Of a stretch of 8,042 nucleotides of DNA, positions 1 to 5,281 are shown in pieces. A program made the translations under genes and the position numbers. Each line of letters opens with the position of its first letter. Within the stretch, counting starts at the first letter, position 1. The notes beneath the pieces were generated by a model that saw only the letters and a list, made by a program, of their open reading frames with translations, made no database searches and was not told where the DNA came from. Source of the DNA: Xanthobacteraceae bacterium (GTDB taxonomy: Bacteria; Pseudomonadota; Alphaproteobacteria; Rhizobiales; Xanthobacteraceae); contig JASHYD010000941.1 in NCBI GenBank assembly GCA_030043175.1, positions 1 to 8,042 of the forward strand, written 5' to 3'.

Positions 1-407
1 ACATCATTGACCTCCCATGGCAAGGTCGCTGGGCCAGGGACGTGCACCGCATTCGACGGGGCTAGCAGATTCGGCACCAGAAGGGGGTTGTAGGGATCGA
101 GCATGCTCGCGCCGTCGACAATGACGGAGTATCCATAGTAATCGGGGGGCAGCGGTGCTGTCGTTACGCTCCAAAGGCCCGTGTCGTCCTTCCGCATGGC
201 GATCGGCTCGGTGCCTTCCCGCGCCAGCTTCACGTCCTGCGCGTTTGGGGCGCGAAAGCGAAACGTGATGCTGTCGTCGGGATGGACTTCCGGCGTGGTC
301 AGCCACGCTGGCGCCTGCCGAGGCGGATCGGCCGCTGGCATTGCCTGTTGCGCTGTAGCCAGACAGAGAAAGAACAGGAACGCGGCGCGGATCGGGCGAA
401 CCTTCAT
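1..407 (-). CDS. Secreted esterase, Fes/XynZ-like alpha/beta-hydrolase family (N-terminal part; runs off the left edge)
   Basis: The minus strand reads from an ATG at 405-407 to the window edge without a stop, giving 135 residues. Residues 1-26 form a signal peptide: a basic start (MKVRPIR), a hydrophobic core (AAFLFFLCLA) and a likely cleavage near QAMPAA, so export to the periplasm or beyond is expected. Residues about 45-120 match the Ig-like, CBM48-type N-terminal domain found in front of esterase D/enterochelin esterase-like hydrolases: TFRFRAPNAQDVKL (48-61), a GLWSVT turn (77-82), then YYGYSVIVDG and a DPYNP motif (104-108). The catalytic Ser hydrolase domain should follow beyond the edge, so substrate cannot be judged. 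An in-frame ATG at 423-425 would add six residues (MFYRFS); neither start has a clear Shine-Dalgarno sequence, and I prefer 407 because it gives the cleaner signal peptide. Family assignment is by recalled motif resemblance. Confidence 0.72.
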   Translation of the reverse strand, partial: MKVRPIRAAFLFFLCLATAQQAMPAADPPRQAPAWLTTPEVHPDDSITFRFRAPNAQDVKLAREGTEPIAMRKDDTGLWSVTTAPLPPDYYGYSVIVDGASMLDPYNPLLVPNLLAPSNAVHVPGPATLPWEVND

Positions 408-423
408 AGAAAAACGATAGAAC

Positions 424-627
424 ATGGAGCCAAACAGTCAAGCAGCGTGGACTGCGAGCGGGTATGTTTCACGTGGCGAGGTTATCCGCGCGGCGTTGCG
501 CGCACTAAAACAGATGCGCTGGCGCAGAGCGCATGGGCGCCTCACGTCCGCGGATCGCAAGCGTCGCGACCAAATCCTGCTGCCCACAGGAGATCGCTGC
601 CATTTGGATTTAGCGGTTTCTCGCTGA
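424..627 (+). pseudogene. Possible remnant of a ParD/CopG-type ribbon-helix-helix antitoxin
   Basis: An ATG-initiated frame of 67 codons contains ASGYVSRGEVIRAALRALKQ at about residues 11-30. This closely resembles the second helix of ParD-type antitoxins (typically SGRY-x-S-x-SEVVREALRLLEE). The N-terminal DNA-binding beta strand and most of the first helix are missing, and the residues after 32 are Arg-rich and unlike the family. No toxin (ParE/RelE) gene follows. I read this as a decayed fragment, or a chance resemblance over about 20 residues; it is unlikely to be functional. Confidence 0.25.
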
Positions 628-664
628 GTTCTCCTCAGTTGCTTTTCGAGCGCTTTGCTGTTGC

Positions 665-682
665 GACAAGCGCCAGCTTGTC
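665..682. repeat. Perfect 7-bp inverted repeat, four-base loop
   Basis: GACAAGC and GCTTGTC flank the loop GCCA. It is the longest uninterrupted stem I found in the gene-poor region. No T-run follows on either strand, so it is not a classical intrinsic terminator; an operator or a chance palindrome are both possible. Confidence 0.35.
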
Positions 683-930
683 CTCTGGTTTGCTCGCGAT
701 GGCGGGACGGGCGCTGGTGCATGAGAGAGCGAAGCTGGTGCAGCACCACCCTGGAGCAGCAGGAAGTCGAACGGATCGTCTCGGAATAGGGTCGCTTCGG
801 CCGATTTCCCCGCAAAAGGCGCTCTATGCGGGCGCGGGATGCAGAGAAAAATTGAGCGTCAGTTCGCAGCTCTCCTGAAAACCTCCGCAGATAATTACTG
901 CAGAGGGGTATCCCTCGTCGAGTATCAGTG

Positions 931-952
931 GAAAAAGCCGAGCTAGTCTCGG
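931..952 (-). terminator. Possible intrinsic terminator reading leftward
   Basis: On the minus strand CCGAG-ACTAG-CTCGG forms a 5-bp GC-rich stem with a five-base loop, followed by CTTTTT. The stem is short, and no minus-strand gene ending just upstream of it is recognised. It may be a relic of a lost gene or fortuitous. Confidence 0.25.
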
Positions 953-1312
953 TGGACGCTTTCGTGCGCCACAATGGGTCTAGCATAGTCGGAGGGCACC
1001 CAGGATCGACCGCCGATCGTTGACAGGATTTAGGGCAGCTGCCGGCTCATCCGAATGGAAGGCGGGAGCCCGCGCGGCAGATGGGAGCGATAAGGCTCTG
1101 TTCTGGCCTCCAGAGATCCCAGACAAGAGAACTGCGATCGCCTCCGGTGCGTCGACGATCGCAGCTTCCTTGGTTCCTGGGATCGTTCATGACGGATACC
1201 GGTTAGTCGATGCAACGCGTCGCATCATCGCGATTGATCGGGGCGCAAAAGCCGCAGGCCTTGTATTGTACGACTGCGGCCAAGCGAGATTGCGGCTCAA
1301 CCAACGTCTTGC

Positions 1313-1318
1313 TGAGGT
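1313..1318 (+). promoter_or_regulatory. Ribosome binding site of the TIGR04222 gene
   Basis: TGAGGT lies with its GAGG core ending seven bases before the ATG at 1325. This supports that start codon and is the clearest Shine-Dalgarno in the plus-strand operon; the two downstream genes lack one as good. Confidence 0.55.
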
Positions 1319-1324
1319 CTGATC

Positions 1325-2287
1325 ATGGACTGGCTGATCCACAACTCGACCGCTGACATTCATGGGCCGGCGTTTCTTATAGTCTACATCGAGATCGCTG
1401 TTGGCATCGTCCTGTTGGCATACGCTGTAGTTCCCTTGTGTGACAAGACCCGCTTGCGTGCGCCGCCACCGGTTCCCAGTACATTCGATCCCTACGAGCT
1501 GTCCTATCTGTGGGGAGGGAAAAATGCAGTCATTCGCACAGCGCTGTATTCCCTCCATCAACTCAGTCTGGTGGACCCCACCCCAAGGGCGTGGTTCAGA
1601 GACAGCAAGCTCGTCGTGAAGGCTGACTTGGCGGACGGCAAGGCGTTGAGCGGACTGGAGGAGCGCGTTCTTCGATCGCTAAGGTCGCTCGGCTCGCCGG
1701 TCAAGGTGTCGGATCTATTCAAGAGCGACGCACTGGGAGCGGACGTCGAGGCGCTTTGCGAGCCGTTTCGAAACAAGCTGGAGTCCGACGAACTACTGTT
1801 TCGTCCCGATACTTCCAGACTTGGGGCAATGCTGATTGTGTTCGCGGCGACTGCCGTTCTGGTTCTGCTTTCCCTCTGGAGGATTGCAACGGCCGAGGGG
1901 CGACCAGTCGGCTTTCTGTTCTGGCTGACGGTCTTTGCGGTCCTCATCCTGTGGAAGGTGGTCTGGCCCCACGTCACAACGCGCATCACCGCGCGCGGCA
2001 AGGCTTATCTCAAGCAGCTCCAGCTTGCGTATGAGAACCTGCGGCAACCCGCAGGGCGCGGGACCGAGACATCGTCACAGCCTGATCTGGCTGGGGTCGC
2101 TCTGGTAGCCCTGTTTGGCATCGGGATCCTGAGCGGAACGGCGGATGACGCATTCGCCCGTCTCTTTACCCGTGCATCCAGAAGCGCCGGCTGTGGCGGA
2201 GGCACGGGATGCGGCGGCGGGGGTTGCGGAGGGAGCGGTGGTGGTGGTGGAGGAGGCGGCTGTGGTGGCGGCGGCTGCAGCGGGTGA
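1325..2287 (+). CDS. TIGR04222-type membrane protein with a Cys/Gly-rich C-terminal tail
   Basis: This 320-residue protein starts at an ATG with a good ribosome binding site. A membrane segment lies at about residues 15-37. It is followed by the family-typical soluble motif DPYELSYLWGG (55-65) leading into an IRTALYSLHQL helix. Two more membrane segments lie at about 166-186 and 195-214, then the conserved RGKAYL motif (224-229) and a further hydrophobic stretch (about 253-270). The last 31 residues are almost all Gly, with Cys at 290, 296, 301, 313 and 318, ending CSG. TIGR04222 proteins are, from memory, often encoded beside DUF692 genes and often end in such tails; their function is unassigned. 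The MNIO gene begins one base after this stop codon. I infer that the tail is a candidate substrate for that enzyme, or a metal-binding appendage. Which face of the membrane carries the tail is not determined: it follows the last hydrophobic stretch, and DUF692 enzymes are cytosolic. Confidence 0.85.
   Translation: MDWLIHNSTADIHGPAFLIVYIEIAVGIVLLAYAVVPLCDKTRLRAPPPVPSTFDPYELSYLWGGKNAVIRTALYSLHQLSLVDPTPRAWFRDSKLVVKADLADGKALSGLEERVLRSLRSLGSPVKVSDLFKSDALGADVEALCEPFRNKLESDELLFRPDTSRLGAMLIVFAATAVLVLLSLWRIATAEGRPVGFLFWLTVFAVLILWKVVWPHVTTRITARGKAYLKQLQLAYENLRQPAGRGTETSSQPDLAGVALVALFGIGILSGTADDAFARLFTRASRSAGCGGGTGCGGGGCGGSGGGGGGGGCGGGGCSG
2190..2284 (+). repeat. Low-complexity GGN/TGY repeat encoding the Cys/Gly tail
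   Basis: This stretch is made almost entirely of Gly codons (GGT, GGC, GGA, GGG mixed) punctuated by TGT/TGC Cys codons. The mixture of synonymous Gly codons suggests the peptide sequence is under selection and is not simply a fresh triplet expansion. The +1 frame through it gives a meaningless Val/Ala/Glu-rich peptide. Confidence 0.6.
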
Positions 2288-2288
2288 C

Positions 2289-3164
2289 GTGCTGGGCGAG
2301 CTTTGCTCCGAGATCGCCCCACTTGAGAGCACCGCACGTGAGGGCCCCGCACTTGGGGTCGGGCTTGGCTTCCGCCCGTCGTTCCGGGCGGACCTGTTCC
2401 GCCAGCGCGATCAGGTGGATTTCCTTGAGATAACCGCCGATCACTATTTCAAGGCGCCGCCTAAGAAGCTCGCTGAGCTCGACCTGCTCGCGGCCCATTT
2501 CCCGTTGATCCCACACGGGCTCGATCTTTCACTCGGCAGCGCCGAAGGCGTCGATGCGGCATATGTCGAGCTGTTTGCGGCGCTCGTGGCGCGGGTGTCG
2601 CCGCCATGGTGGAGCGAGCACCTCGCGTTCACCCGCGCCGGCGGCGTTTCGATCGGGCACCTGGCGGCGCTGCCGTTCACGCGAGAAGCCGTTGATGCGG
2701 TGGTACGCAATGTCGAAACGGTCCGCCGCGCGATCGATGTCCCGCTGATTCTCGAGAACATCACGGTGTCGGTTCAGGTGCCGGGCAACGAGATGGATGA
2801 GCCGGCATTCCTGACGGAAGTGCTGCGACACACCGGATGCGGCTGGCTCTGCGATGTAACCAACCTGTACACGAATGCCGTCAATCACGGCTCCGACCTC
2901 GAGGGCGAGCTCGACCGCTGGCCGTGGGACCGGGTCGTGCAGATGCACGTGGCGGGCGGCCACCGGCGAGACGGCATCCTGATTGACAGCCACGCCTTTC
3001 CGACCTCCCCCGAGGTCTGGCACATTCTCGATGAAGCCGTGGCCCGGTCGCCCGTAAAGGGAATCATCCTTGAGCGAGACGAGAACCTGCCGCCGTTCGG
3101 CGACCTGCTGGACGAGCTTGAACGGGCTCGCGCGATCGGGACAAAGCACGGCCGATGGCGCTAG
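2289..3164 (+). CDS. DUF692 family protein (MNIO, multinuclear non-heme iron oxidative enzyme)
   Basis: With the GTG start at 2289 the protein has 291 residues, the usual size for the family. It is a TIM-barrel metalloenzyme; characterised members (MbnB, TglH, ChrH, bufferin enzymes) use two or three iron ions and O2 to modify residues, often Cys, in ribosomal peptides. Family motifs and likely iron ligands appear in order: GVGLGFRP (23-30), DFLEITADHYF (44-54), PHGLDLSLG with H76, WWSEHLAF with E110/H111 (107-114), LILENI with E156 (153-158), CDVTNLYTNAVNHG with D189 and N192 (188-201), MHVAGGH with H220 and H225 (219-225), DSHAFPTSPEVW with D233 and H235 (233-244), and ILERDENLPPF with E262 (260-270). 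An in-frame ATG at 2145 would add 48 Val/Ala-rich residues read out of frame through the neighbour's Gly tail; I reject it. There is one base between the upstream stop and this GTG, no strong ribosome site, and a 10-base overlap with the next gene, so translational coupling is likely. No catalytic residue seems to be missing. Confidence 0.93.
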   Translation: MLGELCSEIAPLESTAREGPALGVGLGFRPSFRADLFRQRDQVDFLEITADHYFKAPPKKLAELDLLAAHFPLIPHGLDLSLGSAEGVDAAYVELFAALVARVSPPWWSEHLAFTRAGGVSIGHLAALPFTREAVDAVVRNVETVRRAIDVPLILENITVSVQVPGNEMDEPAFLTEVLRHTGCGWLCDVTNLYTNAVNHGSDLEGELDRWPWDRVVQMHVAGGHRRDGILIDSHAFPTSPEVWHILDEAVARSPVKGIILERDENLPPFGDLLDELERARAIGTKHGRWR

Positions 3165-3790
3165 CTGACGTCCAAGCGGTGGTGGCGCGCCTGTTCACCG
3201 AGGCGCCGTTCCGCGCCTCCTTCTTCGATAACCCGGTGGCGGTCGGGCGCGCGAGCGGCCTCGATCCGGCCGAGGCGCAGGCGCTTTCGGAGCTGTCCCG
3301 CAGCGAGGTCGATGGTTTCGCCGCCACGCTCAGGCGCAAACGCGTCGCCGACGTCCGAAGCGTGCTGCCGCTGACCGCGCGCGCGCTGGGCGCTGCGTTT
3401 GGCGATCTTGCAAGGCCGGCCGTGGCGAGTGCCGCCGGTCCGGGACGCCATCGAGACGACGCCCGCGCCGTCGTCGAGCGCCTGCGCGGCCTGGCGCGCT
3501 GCTATCGGCTGGAGCCGCCCTGGGCCGCCGACCTGGCCGGCTACGAGGCGACGTTCGGCGTGGCGCAGCGCCGCCAGGCCTGCCTCCTGGTCCGCCGTTT
3601 CCGTTTCCCGGTCGCGGCGCTCGCCGTCGCAATCCTCGGCGGCGCGCCAATCACCGACGTCGAGCCGTGCATGACGGTCGCAATCTGGGTGAGATGGCCC
3701 GGCAGGCATGGCGTCTTTCACCGCGCTTGGACAGGATGTCTGCGTCGCGCTGAGTGGAGCCAAGCAGGATCCGGCAATGGCCCGGGTTGA
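3155..3790 (+). CDS. Uncharacterised protein in the MNIO partner position (putative substrate-recognition partner)
   Basis: This 211-residue protein starts at an ATG inside the end of the MNIO gene (ATGGCGCTAG overlap), so it is almost certainly co-translated with it. It is soluble and Arg/Ala-rich. Residues 1-85 form a helical region with LADVQAVVARLFTEAPFRASFF, then GLDPAEAQAL (35-44), FAATLRRKRVADV (55-67) and LPLTARALGAAF (71-82). A second half contains HRDDARAVVERL, LVRRFRFPVAALAVAIL and MTVAIWVRWPGRHGVF (173-188). I cannot name a family with certainty. In characterised MNIO systems the enzyme works with a partner protein (MbnC, TglI, ChrI, BufC) encoded beside it that binds the precursor; the position, size and helical character suggest the same job here, by inference. 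The last about 19 residues (193-211) look less family-like and could be an extension caused by a lost stop. Confidence 0.78.
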   Translation: MALADVQAVVARLFTEAPFRASFFDNPVAVGRASGLDPAEAQALSELSRSEVDGFAATLRRKRVADVRSVLPLTARALGAAFGDLARPAVASAAGPGRHRDDARAVVERLRGLARCYRLEPPWAADLAGYEATFGVAQRRQACLLVRRFRFPVAALAVAILGGAPITDVEPCMTVAIWVRWPGRHGVFHRAWTGCLRRAEWSQAGSGNGPG

Positions 3791-3798
3791 TCCCATTG
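3775..3798 (+). repeat. Inverted repeat spanning the stop codon of the third operon gene
   Basis: CAATGG (3775-3780) pairs with CCATTG (3793-3798) across a 12-base loop that contains the TGA at 3788-3790. There is no T-run after it, so it is at best a weak mRNA 3'-end hairpin. I found no better terminator for the plus-strand operon. Confidence 0.2.
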
Positions 3799-3930
3799 GC
3801 CAGGTCAGGACTAGCTCCGGTTGCATGTGGCGCGACCGTATTTCGTCTGCAATCGAGCCTGCCGCTGCGGACGTTGCTCGAGGGCCCACTATCACCGACT
3901 TGGCCGAATGACACGGCTGCGATCAGGCGC

Positions 3931-3952
3931 AGAAAAGCCCGCGTAGGCGGCT
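3931..3952 (-). terminator. Probable intrinsic terminator of the RND/adaptor operon
   Basis: Read on the minus strand, AGCCGC-CTAC-GCGGGCT folds into a six-base-pair stem with one bulged G and a four-base loop, directly followed by TTTCT (the T-run is TTTTCT counting the last stem base). It lies nine bases beyond the stop of the small ORF at 3961 and about 85 bases beyond the adaptor stop, which is the right place to end the leftward transcript. Confidence 0.45.
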
Positions 3953-3960
3953 GGACCGCT

Positions 3961-4071
3961 TTACTTCTTGATTTCCCTCCACGCTTCTAGCAAGCGGAAA
4001 ATCTCCTGCTGCCCAGCTCGAAGATCAACGGAACGCTCAGCTCGCCGGCCGTCCAGGCCGAAGACTGGCAT
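3961..4071 (-). CDS. Possible 36-residue small ORF at the end of the efflux operon
   Basis: An ATG at 4069-4071 opens a 36-residue frame that overlaps the adaptor's 3' end by 35 bases in another frame and stops with TAA just before the probable terminator. A GGAG sequence sits seven bases upstream of the ATG. The peptide starts MPVFGLDGRRAE and ends QQEIFRLLEAWREIKK, a plausible amphipathic helix. I recognise no family. It could be a real small protein or a chance frame with a fortuitous ribosome site. Confidence 0.27.
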   Translation of the reverse strand: MPVFGLDGRRAERSVDLRAGQQEIFRLLEAWREIKK

Positions 4072-5248
4072 CCGGCCTCTCCGAGTTCTGCTTGGCGACG
4101 CGAACGACCTGGCCGGCCGTCAGCGACTCGGGCGGGCTGTCGATGACAGCGGCATCCGGCGAGAGGCCTGACAGGACTTCGACCTCGCGGCCGAGATTAC
4201 GGCCGAGCTGGACTCTGGAGAAGCTCACCCTGCCGTCAGGCGTGAGCGATGCCACTTCGATGCCCCGCGGTCCGAAGTAGAGCGCCGTGGCTGGAATGTG
4301 CAGGACCTGTCCTTTGGACTCGAGATGAAAATGAACTTCCGTGAAAGAGCCGGGCCAGAGCTTGCCTTCAGCATTATCCGCCTGCAATTCGATCAATGCC
4401 GAGCGGGATTCCGGTGTAACCGAATTGGACGTTGTCGTGAGCTCGGCGGGGAAAGCCTCGTCAGGATATTGCGGCAGCACCAGGGATGCAGTGAGCCCGG
4501 GCTTTAATCCGGCAAGGAATGCCTGCGGAACATTAATGTAAACGCGGACCCGGTGAATATCGGAAACCGTGAAGAGTGGTCTTCCCGAGTTGCCCCCCGC
4601 GGTCACCAGTTGACCGATGTCGATACCGCGCGAGGTGACGACTCCGTCGAACGGCGCGACCAGCTGATTGAAAGACTGTAGCGATTCCAACCTGGCCACG
4701 TTGGCTTGTGCGGCCTGCACCGCTGCGGTCTTGGCTTGAAGGTCACCCAATTTCTCGTCTTTGGCCTGCTGCGAAACGATATCGCGCAGCGCCAGCGTCC
4801 GCCATCGCTCGGCGGTGACATTCGAAAGCCTTTCGTTTGCGTGCGCGGTCTCAAGATCAGCCCTCGCCTGGGCAAGCTGCTGATCGAGATCGGGCGTGTC
4901 GATCACCGCCAGGACCTCACCCTGTTTCACATGGGCGCCGATATCCTGGTGCCATTCCCTCACATAGCCGCTGGCACGTGCAAAGATCGATCCGGTATAA
5001 AAGGCTTCGATATTTCCAGGCAGGACGAGCTCGTCCTGTCCCGGCGCCCGCGTTGGCGAGATGACGGCGACATTGGGGATCGCCTGCTCATCGGTCCACC
5101 GCGCAACCTCCTGCACGCTACTCGCGCGGTTCGAGATCCCGACGGTCGCGATCGCCGCTGCCACGACCGCGATGATGCTGCCGGTAACCACAACACGGCG
5201 AGCGCTTGGCGTTTTCGTATCGTCCACAGTCGGATGTTTTTCGGTCAT
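4037..5248 (-). CDS. RND efflux periplasmic adaptor subunit (membrane fusion protein, HlyD/AcrA family)
   Basis: This 403-residue protein links an inner-membrane RND pump to an outer-membrane channel. After a short cytoplasmic start, residues 19-38 form a single N-terminal membrane anchor and no lipobox Cys is seen. The first lipoyl half lies at about 86-120 (GSIFARASGYV, then VKQGEVLAVIDTPDLDQQL), followed by the coiled-coil hairpin (about 120-190, Ala/Gln/Glu-rich). The second lipoyl half follows at about 196-217 (LVAPFDGVVTSRGIDIGQLV). The beta-barrel contains PLFTVSDIHRVRVYINVPQ, and the membrane-proximal part has HIPATALYFGPRG. Length and order are normal for the family. It lies 33 bases downstream of the permease gene, so the two form one operon with permease first, the reverse of the commoner adaptor-first order. 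The start ATG has only a weak GAAG-type ribosome site. The transported substrate cannot be told from the sequence. Confidence 0.93.
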   Translation of the reverse strand: MTEKHPTVDDTKTPSARRVVVTGSIIAVVAAAIATVGISNRASSVQEVARWTDEQAIPNVAVISPTRAPGQDELVLPGNIEAFYTGSIFARASGYVREWHQDIGAHVKQGEVLAVIDTPDLDQQLAQARADLETAHANERLSNVTAERWRTLALRDIVSQQAKDEKLGDLQAKTAAVQAAQANVARLESLQSFNQLVAPFDGVVTSRGIDIGQLVTAGGNSGRPLFTVSDIHRVRVYINVPQAFLAGLKPGLTASLVLPQYPDEAFPAELTTTSNSVTPESRSALIELQADNAEGKLWPGSFTEVHFHLESKGQVLHIPATALYFGPRGIEVASLTPDGRVSFSRVQLGRNLGREVEVLSGLSPDAAVIDSPPESLTAGQVVRVAKQNSERPDASLRPGRPAS

Positions 5249-5281
5249 GTGGGTTTCACTTCAAGGTGGCGGCAAGTGCGG

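Larger units (their letters stand above)
408..1324. other. Gene-poor region of about 900 bases
   Basis: Apart from the possible antitoxin remnant, I see no convincing protein in any frame. Open frames of 100-200 codons exist on both strands (for example minus 438-986 and plus 1020-1322), but their translations are Arg/Ser-rich, lack recognisable motifs and overlap one another, as expected for GC-rich non-coding DNA. Small inverted repeats are present at 624-638 (CTGAG/CTCAG), 665-682 (GACAAGC/GCTTGTC, four-base loop) and 938-952 (CCGAG/CTCGG). No transposase, tRNA or CRISPR-like repeats were seen. The region must carry the promoters of the leftward esterase and of the rightward TIGR04222 operon, but no strong -35/-10 pair could be placed. 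Confidence 0.5.

Noticed and set aside
438..986. A 182-codon minus-strand open frame, and the overlapping 198-codon plus-strand frame at 282-878
   Set aside because: Both translations are Arg/Ser-rich without hydrophobic core patterns or motifs, and they overlap each other. The plus frame also runs through the start of the esterase. Such frames are common in GC-rich non-coding DNA.
1234..1269. TTGATC and TATTGT as a promoter for the TIGR04222 operon
   Set aside because: The spacing between the two elements is about 24 bases, too long for a sigma-70-type promoter, and the matches are weak.
1020..1322. A 100-codon plus-strand frame with a TTG start that ends three bases before the TIGR04222 gene
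   Set aside because: The position would suit an operon leader gene or precursor peptide, but the translation has only one Cys and no recognisable motif. It starts at TTG without a clear ribosome site and looks like GC-rich chance coding.
2145..2288. An upstream ATG extension of the MNIO gene (48 extra residues)
   Set aside because: The extension is the out-of-frame reading of the Gly/Cys tail and gives a Val/Ala/Glu-rich string that is not part of the DUF692 fold. The GTG at 2289 gives the usual family length.
3161..3895. A 244-codon minus-strand open frame opposite the partner candidate
   Set aside because: It is a GC-rich shadow frame. The plus-strand frame overlaps the MNIO gene in operon fashion and has a more protein-like pattern.
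3708..3911. A 67-codon plus-strand frame after the partner candidate, considered as a fourth operon gene
   Set aside because: It starts inside the partner gene without a ribosome site, has no recognisable motif and only two Cys, so neither a precursor peptide nor a DoxX-like partner can be supported.
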